Part shown: piece by piece, positions 1 through 6,890 of the stretch
Position numbering within the stretch: the stretch's first letter is position 1
How the letters are laid out: every line of letters starts with the position of its first letter
Assembly: GCF_000275845.1 (NCBI RefSeq)
Contig: NW_006766903.1
Span: forward strand, 339,223 to 351,693
Direction of reading: 5' to 3'
Source: Dichomitus squalens LYAD-421 SS1
Taxonomy: Eukaryota; Basidiomycota; Agaricomycetes; Polyporales; Polyporaceae
DNA length: 12,471 bases
Program-made: the position numbers and the translations under genes
The notes under the pieces: generated by a model
What the model was told of the DNA's origin: nothing
Seen by the model: the letters and a program-made list of their open reading frames with translations, nothing else
Database searches by the model: none

Positions 1-2
1 CG

Positions 3-281
3 CTCCTCGCTGAACTCTCCTTCGCGCCGACCGAGGCCACGAAGCTCAACGCCGACAACAAGTCTGCTATCGAGTTGTCCAAAGACAATGTTCTGCACGC
101 ACGCACCAAGCACATCGATATCCGCCATCACTTCATTCGCGAATGCATCGCCGCCGAGACCATACGACTCGAATACTGTCCAACCGACATCAATTCCGCC
201 GATCTTTTTACGAAGGCACTTGCACGGGATCGTTTTCAGGCCCTTCGCGCGCAACTCGGCATCCTCCCAGTAGCGAGTTGA
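3..281 (+). CDS. Copia-type Pol polyprotein, C-terminal RNase H region (partial)
   Basis: This is the last 92 codons of a Ty1/copia Pol polyprotein. RNase H degrades the RNA strand of the RNA/DNA hybrid during reverse transcription inside the virus-like particle. Visible family signatures are DNKSAIELSKD, the HARTKHIDIRHHFIRE block and the terminal ADLFTKAL motif, which is the characteristic copia Pol C-terminus. The frame is open from the window edge to TGA at 279-281, and the protein ends about 20 residues after FTKAL, the normal family length. The polypurine tract and LTR follow at once, as expected. The internal ATG at 75 is not a real start; the protein continues upstream of the window. 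Whether the whole element is intact cannot be judged here. Confidence 0.92.
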   Translation, partial: LLAELSFAPTEATKLNADNKSAIELSKDNVLHARTKHIDIRHHFIRECIAAETIRLEYCPTDINSADLFTKALARDRFQALRAQLGILPVAS

Positions 282-288
282 GGGGGAG
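280..288 (+). other. Polypurine tract of the copia element
   Basis: The purine run GAGGGGGAG overlaps the Pol stop codon and lies directly against the first base of the LTR. In LTR retrotransposons this RNase H-resistant tract primes plus-strand DNA synthesis, so its position also fixes the LTR start at 289. Confidence 0.8.
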
Positions 289-482
289 TGTTGTAGTACG
301 GACCTCGCGGACCTTTATGTTGTTTGTTTGCCCTTTGTACCGTTGTTGCAGCGCTTGACGTGTCAGTCAAGCGCCTCCACGCTTTGCTGTCCTCCACCAT
401 GTATATATGTCACGCCTCTTCTTCGTTGCGAATCATCAGCTTCCCTGCTTCTCTCGATCACCCTCACGCTTGAACTCTAACA
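289..482 (+). repeat. 3' LTR of the copia element, 194 bp
   Basis: The repeat starts TGTTG right after the polypurine tract and ends TAACA, so the ends are TG..CA with TGTT/AACA as short inverted termini. It contains a TATATAT stretch at 402-408 and a pyrimidine-rich 3' part. About 200 bp is usual for fungal copia LTRs. The right boundary is inferred from the terminal inverted bases; the second LTR is not in the window for comparison. Confidence 0.8.
402..408 (+). promoter_or_regulatory. TATA-like box inside the copia LTR
   Basis: TATATAT in the middle of the LTR is in the orientation of the element and is the best candidate for the core promoter separating U3 from R. In a 3' LTR it could also drive read-through to the right, toward the end of the GMC fragment that lies on the opposite strand. 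Confidence 0.5.
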
Positions 483-581
483 TTCTTGGTATGGGTGAAT
501 CTACTCATCCACTGAAATGGTTGAATACACTACCTATACCCACGGTATGGTCTTAGCGCTGCAGTACCTTGTGCCTACATA
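483..581. other. Unassigned junction between copia LTR and GMC fragment
   Basis: These 99 bases match neither the LTR nor the part of the GMC gene that should follow (compared with copy B after its position 5069). No coding or RNA signature was seen. They may be filler from a rearrangement that cut the gene before the retrotransposon inserted. Confidence 0.4.
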
Positions 582-942
582 TCTGACCATCGACAATGTT
601 CGATTTTCAGCGTGTATCTGGGGCACAGACGTCCAATTCACACCCAAGAAGGCTTGGCTCCTCGGGATTGCCGAAAGGAGAGGAATCTGGGTTGTCCACT
701 TGTCAGCAACCTGTCCTTTCTCGAGGACGAGGACAGAGACCGTAGGGTCTTCGCTCAGCCGCGACGCGATGCCCCCGCGGTACCACCTATACCCTCCTAA
801 ACGAGCTTCCTAGATTTAACAGATTCCAGAAAGACGTACCTCCGACGACGATGTAGTTGTAGGTGAGTGCAGAATCATGATCTATGAGAGATGTCGTAGA
901 AACACCCACATCGTGGATAGAGACTTCAGGCAATCCTGCCAT
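582..942 (-). pseudogene. GMC oxidoreductase pseudogene, 5' fragment (copy A)
   Basis: This is the beginning of a glucose-methanol-choline family FAD oxidoreductase on the minus strand, truncated. Exon 1 runs 942 to 840 (ATG at 942-940, peptide MAGLPEVSIHDVGVSTTSL..., ending YNYIVVGG), intron 1 is 839-787 (GTACGT...TATAG, 53 bp), and exon 2 runs from 786 to the break at 582. Exon 2 starts with the GGGTAGA dinucleotide-binding loop and continues EDPTVSVLVLEKGQV, then NWTSVPQIHAENRTLSMVR. Exon structure, intron position and intron length equal those of the copy at 4706-6808; the exon 2 peptide after the indel is about 70% identical by my count (40 of 57). Copy A lacks four bases near 769-772, which shifts the frame and gives a stop. 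Everything after MVR, including the catalytic C-terminus, is missing. It cannot make an enzyme. Confidence 0.87.
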
Positions 943-1140
943 CGAGGAGGGCCAGAGAGGACTGCGAAGCCCCAGTCGTCGCTGCTAGAGTCGTGTCGCG
1001 AGGAACAAGGCTAGCCGGCTAATTTTTGCGCCCGCAGAGCCAGGCGACATGGGAGATGGAGATCACGCAGAAGTACATGTTGCGTGAGAGCTCGGCGTAG
1101 GAAAGTGTTGTGAACAGTGAAGAGGGCGTTGACACAATGT
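943..1140 (-). promoter_or_regulatory. Upstream region of GMC copy A, shared with copy B
   Basis: Read on the minus strand, this tract aligns with 4490-4705 upstream of the other GMC copy. Shared blocks include ACTGTTCAC, ACGCAACATGT, ATCTCCATCTCCCATG, CTAGCCTTGTTCCTCGCG and CTCTCTGGCCCTCCTCGATG leading into the start codon. Copy A lacks about 23 bases present in copy B near 4640-4665. The tract probably holds the promoter and 5' leader. The shared CTCTAGCAG and CTTCGCAG could be acceptors of a leader intron, but that is unproven. Similarity fades beyond about 1140. Confidence 0.65.
985..1050 (-). other. Short upstream reading frame in the leader of copy A
   Basis: A 21-codon frame starts at the ATG of the conserved CTCCCATG block and reads M, S, P, G, S, A, G, A, K, I, S, R then LALFLAT before TAG at 987-985. 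The same start and the same pattern MxxGSxGxxIxRLALFLA occur upstream of copy B (4573 onward). It may be a small upstream frame that tempers translation, or a remnant of an N-terminal hydrophobic leader once joined to the enzyme. The agreement could also come from recent shared ancestry alone. Confidence 0.3.
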
Positions 1141-2050
1141 CAACCGCCCCGATTCCGCTAAATGCAGCTTGACCGTCGAATAGCCCGTAGGCAAGTGCAG
1201 CACGAGTACTTCTTTGCAACGGCTTGAATGTGTGAACGTGATCATTGCGACTGGTAGCTATGTATCGATAGTGCGTAACATGCATCAGACAGGCACGTCT
1301 ACGCAACTTCAGCAAGTCTTCCTGCTCCCCGTTTTTGTATCCTCATTCACCAACTGCTTTTCACCCTCATAGACAACGCCAGACGTCTGGAAGAGCCTCT
1401 CAAGCAGTACTTCCCAGGAGCTCGGGTGCCCCTACACCAGGTCCACGGTCCCAGCCTGTCTCACCATCTCGTCGTCGTCGCAGCCGAGTCGCAGCGCCAT
1501 CACCGCGTTCGTGGTGAGGTGATAGGGTAGGCAAAAATTGCTGCGAAGTTAAGGGAGTTGTACCTCAGCGGAAGAGGTCATTAAAGCGCCTGTGCGGAGC
1601 GGGGAGTGACGCGAGATAAGCGAGGAGGTATGCTGCTCGCTACAAGAGACGTGACATGTCCGCAGAGAAAAAGATGGTGGCAACGACAGACGTAGCAGAC
1701 CGTATTTCCCGAACATGTTGGATCACAGGGGCTGTTCTCGCTCAGGGAGACAACAACTTGTATATTTCGTCAGGGATGATGAATGGCATAGATTGGTTGC
1801 GGAATGGTCCAGGATGAAACCGAGGAGGTCGACAAGACTCCAGCTAGCAACGCCGGCGCCGAAGACGAGATAGGATGAGGCATAGCAGTAGGCGTGGATC
1901 GCATGCTCCCTGCCTAGCCAGGTGCCGAATGCGAGGGCGGCGACGACGACGATGACGTAGGATGAGACGTCCATCACACCTGTTCCTGTTGCGAGGTATG
2001 TCTGTGTCTGTTACTTTGCGCCAGTATAGATAGGTGCGGAGAGCGTACAC
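1141..2050. other. No recognised gene; two weak reading frames
   Basis: I recognise no gene here. On the plus strand, a frame through 1369-1533 reads IDNARRLEEPLKQYFPG and later SHHLVVVAAES before TAG; it has gene-like composition but no family I can name. On the minus strand, 1974-1723 encodes a hydrophobic peptide starting MDVSSYVIVVVAALAFGTWL with a second apolar stretch around YLVFGAGVASWSLVDLLGFIL. That suggests two membrane spans, possibly a scrap of a multi-span basidiomycete membrane protein. (GTC)n-like triplets near 1468-1480 and (GAC)n-like triplets near 1937-1950 are low-complexity. Confidence 0.35.
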
Positions 2051-3000
2051 TTCAAGTTGTGGTGAAGGACAAATTACATCCCCGACTCGTTCGCCTCGGG
2101 CCCTCCAGCCGCAATAGGTGTCCGGGACATAAGATTTTGTACTATGACAAGACTAACAGCGTGAGCGATCGCTGCGAGAGTAAGAGACAGGACATACAAC
2201 ATCACGTGGAGATTGTGTGTTCAGTTGACTTTGACTTTCCCACGAGGCGACGTAGCGCTTGAGGGCTGCAGCCGTCCTGGTCGTCTCCTTGCTCTTCCAC
2301 CTCTTTCGTTTGCCACTCCCATGACTCCCCCTCCTGACGCAATCGTCGCACTCGTCCCCGCTTAACTGATCTTGTACCTTCTCTTTTGCACTTGCCTTCG
2401 TTCCACGTCACCTTGTTTGATAGCTTCGGCTTCAGTTTTGGAACTCTCCACGAGCGGTATGCACTGCATCTGTCGACGAGCGCGCAATAGGTATGCTTCC
2501 AATCCAATCACTATCGATCGCCCCCTCCCCTTGGTGCCGCCCACAATTCTCGTGTGACCGTTTCCTCTCTATCGTCTCCTTGGTCGATTGCAACGTGGGT
2601 TCGAGCCCCATATCACTAATTTGTCGTGACTTCCAGGCCTCGCATCTCGTGCGACGATCTTGCAATTCTGGTCACCACTGTACTGCATGGAACTCTGTAT
2701 AGCCGGCGTGCTTTGCGCTTGCGCTTGTACCTATGCATGCCTCTTGCCCCGATCTGTGGGGATGCCCTGTCCGCCTGTCGCTTCTACATGTGAACGTTTT
2801 AGAGGAGTACGTCATGTGCCCACTCTTCCCGACTGGTGTTGGCGCTTGTACCGAATGGATGTTTGCTCTTCGCTCGCTCTGTCCTGAGAAACTGGTCTTT
2901 GCTGTCGCTGTGCATGATATATTTGATCTTGACGTGTGAAAGATATCTCCGCGCCTGGCGCAACATCATCTGAGGTACTTCGGCGTGACATGACTTTTGT
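2051..3000. other. No recognised gene; pyrimidine-rich tract
   Basis: The plus strand is rich in pyrimidines (for example 2270-2400 and 2520-2580), which leaves many short open frames on both strands without conserved motifs. One tRNA T-arm-like match at 2595-2611 has no supporting acceptor stem. I see no promoter, repeat or domain that I can defend. Confidence 0.4.
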
Positions 3001-3438
3001 TTGTGCGTACAAAGAGACGTCTTATCGTACTCTGCTACTCGCCTCCCCTACTTCCGAATCAGGTCCTGCACGCGTTGCAAGTCAGTCAAAGGTGCGTGTT
3101 GCGCTCTGTCCTCGTGTGCGGCCTGTTCCACGTCTGAGAAACGTTCGATCAGTGGGTGCATTGCATCTCCCTTCTCGACAGCCCGCGCATCATTGCGGTC
3201 GGCACCCGGCTCAAGGCCCATCCCAAATCTCAGCAATGGCGCCTCTCTAGGGTTCATCAAAGGGTTCCGGTGCGATGCTGTCAACCACGTCCTCACTCGC
3301 TTCCCCTTCCTAACTTCTTTCCGCTCTGCGACTGCCATCGAAGCTAGCCTGGGTTGTCTGCACTGTACCACCGCGTCAGCACGTTTCGATGCAGGAGCAG
3401 ACGCCCGCTCCGCACTCCGGTATGTTCTCATGAAGTAG
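3001..3438 (+). other. Open frame with a cysteine-rich motif, unrecognised
   Basis: A 145-codon frame opens with ATG at 3001 and stops at 3436-3438. Residues 23-53 contain C23-x2-C26, C33, C34, C39-x2-C42 and C53 in a short basic context (SCTRCKSVKGACC then SCAACSTSEKR), reminiscent of CxxC zinc-binding or Zn-cluster-like modules seen in many basidiomycete proteins. The rest is rich in Ser, Ala and Arg and matches nothing I recognise. A 127-codon frame on the opposite strand (3431-3048) overlaps it almost completely, so the openness may only reflect base composition. It could be an exon of a degraded transposon or regulator gene. I would not call it a functional gene without transcript support. 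Confidence 0.22.
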
Positions 3439-3650
3439 CAGTTGCATCTCAGTCCATCCCCATTCCCTCGAAGTTTTCACATAGCGCCTTTTGGGAGGCC
3501 GCCGAGGGTATCATCCAGGTTGCCGACCGCAAGGAAGGGCCGCTGGCATTATTTGTCACTTTCGTCGCCAGCATCCGTCATGGAAAGAATGCCCATGCCG
3601 CGGTGTCTGCCAATGACGGCGTTCCGACTTTGGCAGCCACGAACAATTAG
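3354..3650 (+). other. Open frame with protein-like C-terminal half, unrecognised
   Basis: This is a 98-codon plus-strand frame that ends at TAG 3648-3650. From about 3468 it reads SHSAFWEAAEGIIQVADRKEG and then ALFVTFVASIRHGKNAHAAV, a composition more like real protein than the flanking frames (acidic helix, then an apolar run). The first half looks like the out-of-frame shadow of the overlapping 3001-3438 frame. It may be a last exon of a decayed gene entering by splicing near 3430-3480. No family was recognised. Confidence 0.2.
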
Positions 3651-4489
3651 GGCGTAAGCTTCTTGTCCTCTACGAGATTTGGAAGTTAACAGAATTGCGA
3701 TATTATAGTATCCCTGATGTTATTGGAGGCTGGGCGATGTCGCGCAGACTTTTCCTTTGCGAGCCAGGCGGAAACAACAAGGTTTCTCCGGGCAGAATGA
3801 AAGTCACGGACATGTCTCCATCCGCTGCAGCTGTCTGTAAGCCCTCAATCTGAACCGAACGCATTCCGTGTGTAAAACCTTCGTCGCATCGTCTGCAGGG
3901 TGTTTGGGGATCCGGCGCCGTACCCCTATCAGGTTGCGCTGAACGGCTCGTCGTGCTGCTGCGAGCATTCTAGACTCGGGAATGTTGCCGTGCCGGAACG
4001 AGTTCTTCGGAGGCGTGTACGATAGAGAGGGCTGGGGCCTGCGGTACGTTCTTCATGGTTCGATATCCCTAATTCGTGCTCCATCCTGAGCTTCTGGCCC
4101 AATGCTGTCACCAGGTCGCGTCGAACAGGTCACCACGCGCATGGCAGAACCATCCCGTGAACCTGCGCTCAAAAGGGACCCTCGATGTGTGACCTACGGA
4201 AGACCATCTGCACATTGCCTAGGGTATAATGCGTGGGCTTGATGGCAGTCGTTCTAGCTCCTCAACCCGCCGGTAGTCCCGCTGAAAACTGGGACATAAC
4301 GGTCCCTGAGGCGCTGCTCGTCGGCCGCCATCGATGCGTCCTGCGGGTGCTGTTTCGCCAAATCCGGGCTCGGCAACAAACATCACAACGTTTCGCAGGC
4401 AGGCCGACAATTGAGGACACTTCGCCGCTCGTCAGGTCTAGCGACACGCCCTCCTGCGTCACAGCCCGGCTGGGGCATGTGACATGTGT
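3651..4489. other. No gene seen upstream of GMC copy B
   Basis: Only short frames without motifs occur on either strand. No repeat of the copia element or of the sequence upstream of copy A beyond about 1140 was found, so the duplicated block appears to begin near 4490. Confidence 0.4.
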
Positions 4490-4705
4490 GGCGGCATCCT
4501 AGTTACTGTTCACCACATTTTCCAACGTCAATCTCTGACGCAACATGTGTTTCCGCGCAATCTCCATCTCCCATGGCGGCTGGCTCTGGAGGCTCGGAGA
4601 TTGTACGTCTAGCCTTGTTCCTCGCGGCGGCACGAGTCCTTAGGCCTCACGACCCGGCTCTAGCAGCGACGACTCGGACTTCGCAGTTCTCTCTGGCCCT
4701 CCTCG
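4490..4705 (+). promoter_or_regulatory. Promoter/leader region of GMC copy B, shared with copy A
   Basis: This is the direct counterpart of the minus-strand tract 943-1140. The sharing covers the ACTGTTCAC block at about 4505, the ACGCAACATGT block at about 4539, the ATCTCCATCTCCCATG block ending at 4575 and the CTCTCTGGCCCTCCTCGATG block ending at 4708. No clear TATA box is present. Copy B also has GTACGT near 4604 and CTCTAGCAG near 4660-4669, which could bound a short leader intron. The GTACGT is not conserved in copy A, so that intron is doubtful. Confidence 0.6.
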
Positions 4706-4722
4706 ATGGCAGGATTCCTTGA
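4573..4722 (+). other. Upstream reading frame overlapping the GMC start
   Basis: A 49-codon frame starts at 4573 (M, A, A, G, S, G, G, S, E, I, V, R, LALFLAAARVL...) and ends at TGA 4720-4722, overlapping the GMC ATG at 4706 in another frame. Its first 18 codons parallel the upstream frame of copy A. The apolar run LALFLAAARVL is signal-peptide-like but is out of frame with the enzyme unless a leader intron joins them. Its function is unknown. Confidence 0.25.
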
Positions 4723-4805
4723 AGTTTCCATCCACGATGCGGGTGTTTCTAAAACGCTCATGAAAGAGGATCCTGCACCCACCTACGACTACATCGTCGT
4801 CGGAG

Positions 4806-4858
4806 GTACGTCTGTCCGCGCTCTACTACAATCAGGATGCTTATTCAGGAGAGTATAG
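4806..4858 (+). other. Intron 1 of GMC copy B
   Basis: GTACGT to TATAG, 53 bp, splitting a Gly codon of the FAD-binding loop. The homologous intron in copy A (839-787) has the same position, donor, acceptor and length, which proves the exon structure was inherited with the duplication. Confidence 0.85.
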
Positions 4859-5118
4859 GTGGTACCTTGGGAGCTGTGCTCGCGTCACGGCTGAGCGAGG
4901 ACCCTACTGTCTCTGTCCTCGTCCTTGAGAAGGGACAGGTGGTTGACACGTGGATAACCCGGATCCCTCTCCTTTTTGCAAACCCGACAAGCAAAAACTT
5001 TGTGAGTGTGAGGTGGATGTCTGCACCTCAGACGCACGCTGATAATCGAACATTGCCGATGGTCAGAGGCGAAGTCCTCGGGGGGGTAGTCGCATCAACG
5101 GCGCTCTGTACACTCGAG

Positions 5119-5168
5119 GTTCGTCGTACGCGGCTCACGTCCTATACATCATCTGATGAAACTGGTAG
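5119..5168 (+). other. Intron 2 of GMC copy B
   Basis: GTTCGT to GGTAG, 50 bp, with a CTGAT branch-like site at 5153-5157. Removing it joins YTRG to TPYDYNRWEELGN in one frame, as in relatives of the family. Confidence 0.75.
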
Positions 5169-5300
5169 GTACTCCGTACGACTACAATCGGTGGGAGGAG
5201 TTGGGCAACGTTGGGTGGGGATACAATGATCTCGAGCCGTATTAGGTCAAGTCCGAGAATACTCTGACCCATCCAGCGTCCCGATTTCGTGGGAAGGAAG

Positions 5301-5351
5301 GTAAGCATGCTGTGGTCGCAACGGTCTTATGTCAAAGCTCAGTACTGCTAG
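5301..5351 (+). other. Intron 3 of GMC copy B
   Basis: GTAAGC to GCTAG, 51 bp. Removing it joins SRFRGKEG to PWKNKK, the conserved FRG..GPW segment. Confidence 0.8.
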
Positions 5352-5400
5352 GTCCATGGAAGAACAAGAAGGCCGTCGATCCGTAACTAGTGACATCCTA

Positions 5401-5450
5401 GTACGTCTCCGGTTGACCATCTGTTGTGGACGTTCCTGACCTGAAGGCAG
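5401..5450 (+). other. Intron 4 of GMC copy B
   Basis: GTACGT to GGCAG, 50 bp, with CTGAC at 5436-5440. Removing it joins LVTSY to IEKALGRAGI without a frame change. Confidence 0.78.
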
Positions 5451-5826
5451 TATTGAGAAAGCCTTAGGGCGGGCAGGGATAGAGCGCATCGGAGACTTCA
5501 ACAACCCTACGGCACCTGCAGCCTGTACCGGTCTCCTGGATGTTCAGGGATGTTGCCGTCGACTCTGGCGCTTATCGCCAGTCAACCTACCACACGTTCC
5601 TTCCTCCTCAGTTAGTTAGGGAGCGTCGAAGCCGGCTGAAGGTTTGTACGAGAGCTGTCGTTGGCCGCGTGCACCTTGAACAGTGTGAAAGCGGGGTCAG
5701 AGCCACTGGCGTCTTCTTCCAATCCATGAATCCAAAATACGCTGGCCAGGAGTATTTCGCAAGGGCACGCAGAGAGATAGTACTGTGTGCGGGCGCACTT
5801 GTTTCGCCTCAGATTCTCATGTTGAG

Positions 5827-5890
5827 GTACGCTCATGAAACCTCCTTCCCGTTCATGTGAGCTGTAAGAATCTCAACGTAACCACTATAG
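5827..5890 (+). other. Intron 5 of GMC copy B
   Basis: GTACGC to TATAG, 64 bp. Removing it restores the strongly conserved PQILMLSGLGP-type segment across the junction (here SPQILML then SGLGPKDYL). Confidence 0.85.
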
Positions 5891-5969
5891 CGGCCTTGGA
5901 CCGAAGGACTACTTGGTAGAAAAGGGTATAACCGTCGTCCACGACATGCCAGCTGTCGGGTCTCACTTG

Positions 5970-6019
5970 GTGCGCTGTTCAAGCTCAGGTCATACATCCT
6001 GGACTGACGAGGACTCCAG
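5970..6019 (+). other. Intron 6 of GMC copy B
   Basis: GTGCGC to TCCAG, 50 bp, with CTGAC at 6004-6008. Removing it joins VGSHL to QDHLAMPVEF, the conserved GxHLQDH motif of the family. Confidence 0.85.
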
Positions 6020-6884
6020 CAAGACCACTTAGCGATGCCAGTCGAGTTCACCACACCAAGCAGTGACTCCCTCCACTACCTACTCTCGAGCCCGTTGCAA
6101 GCAATTCTCGAGTTCCTCAAGTACCTCTTGATGGGTGTCGGCATTCTCTCCCATGCGTTCCAATACAACTCCACCTTCTTTCCTACCCGCCTACTGCGCG
6201 ATGACCTCACGATCGATAAGGACGACCCACGCAACAACGACACTTCCGTACCGGACAATCGTCCTGATATCGAGTACATGCATATCCCAAATGACTGCAT
6301 CGGTGTCCAGGCGCCAGGGAAGGGTGCTTACTCGTTCCTCGTGACGCTCATACGTCCCAAGTCCGAGGGTACCGTTCGCCTTGCGTCCACGGACCCTCGC
6401 ACACCACCCGCAATCGACCTTGGGTATCTCACGGTACCTGAAGACTACGCTCCTCTTCGCGCAGGCGTGCGGTTGGCTCTCCGAGTCGCCGAAGACGTCC
6501 GGAACCAGGGCTACCTGTTCGGGAATCTCCACGTTCCGGAGGCCGATACGGACGAGGAGATTGACAGATTCATTCGCAAGAATCTCATATCATGCTATCA
6601 TTACACCTCTACCTGCCGCATGGGCAACAAGACCCACGGTGCTCGTCCGAGTGTCGTCGACGCCAAGCTGAAGGTACATGGAGTTCAGGGTCTGCAGGCT
6701 TGTGACGCCTCGGTCTTTCCTGAGATCATTTGCTCCCATACGATGGCTCCCTCGGTCATGGTGGCGGAGAAGTGTGCGGATATGATCAAGGCTGAGTACA
6801 GGGAATGAGACTGTGTTGTGACATGTGGTAGTCCCGTAGTTATAGGTTGTTTGTGATGTTCTCGTCATTGCACTCATCGGAGCT

Positions 6885-6890
6885 AATAAA
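6885..6890 (+). promoter_or_regulatory. AATAAA, possible polyadenylation signal of GMC copy B
   Basis: AATAAA lies 77 bases after the GMC stop codon in a T/G-rich stretch (TTGTTTGTGATG just before it). Fungal polyadenylation signals are loose, so this is a candidate only. Confidence 0.4.

Larger units (their letters stand above)
1..482 (+). mobile_element. 3' end of a Ty1/copia LTR retrotransposon
   Basis: Three parts in the expected order define this element: the end of a Pol reading frame with copia RNase H motifs, a purine-rich tract, and an LTR bounded by TGTTG and TAACA. The 5' LTR, gag, integrase and reverse transcriptase lie outside the window. The reading frame shown has no stop before its natural end, so the element may be fairly young. 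The target-site duplication cannot be tested because only one flank is visible; the five bases after the LTR are TTCTT. Confidence 0.88.
4706..6808 (+). pseudogene. GMC family FAD oxidoreductase pseudogene, near full length (copy B)
   Basis: GMC enzymes oxidise alcohols, sugars or related substrates with FAD and often supply H2O2 or reduced quinones during wood decay; the substrate here cannot be told. Traced exons are 4706-4805, 4859-5118, 5169-5300, 5352-5400, 5451-5826, 5891-5969 and 6020-6808, about 591 codons if undamaged, a normal family size. Visible marks are YDYIVVGGGTLGAVLASRLSEDP (FAD loop), LEKG, SRINGALYTRG, DFNNPTAPA, CAGALVSPQILMLSGLGP, VGSHL/QDH, and a full C-terminal domain with YHYTSTCRMG and SHTMAPSVMVAEKCADMI. 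The catalytic His codons 6599-6601 and 6737-6739 are 46 codons apart. Damage consists of a one-base loss in the G run 5080-5086, TAG at 5243-5245, TAA at 5384-5386 and a 10-base insertion near 5545-5554. All six introns keep GT-AG ends. No signal peptide follows ATG 4706, and ATG 4760 is an in-frame alternative. Sequencing error could explain the G run but hardly all four lesions. Confidence 0.9.

Noticed and set aside
517..813. 98-codon plus-strand frame.
   Set aside because: It lies antisense over GMC copy A exon 2 and the unrelated junction; it is a shadow.
1019..1315. 98-codon minus-strand frame ending SISHVAWLCGRKN, seemingly matched at 4500-4585.
   Set aside because: The match is explained by the duplicated upstream region of the GMC genes; copy B has a stop in this frame and the upstream codons are not conserved, so it is not a separate gene.
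2595..2611. Perfect tRNA T-arm-like stem-loop (GTGGG, TTCGAGC, CCCAT).
   Set aside because: The following ATCACTA has no complementary TAGTGAT about 72 bases upstream, and no D-arm or anticodon arm could be drawn; probably a chance match.
3048..3431. 127-codon minus-strand frame.
   Set aside because: No motif; it overlaps the cysteine-rich plus frame almost entirely, so it has no independent support.
5225..5245. TAG at 5243-5245 as a possible intron acceptor instead of a stop.
   Set aside because: The codons on both sides (DLEPY and VKSEN) are contiguous in the family and no GT donor at intron distance leaves the conserved text intact.
6191..6532. 113-codon minus-strand frame.
   Set aside because: It is antisense to the well-supported last exon of GMC copy B.
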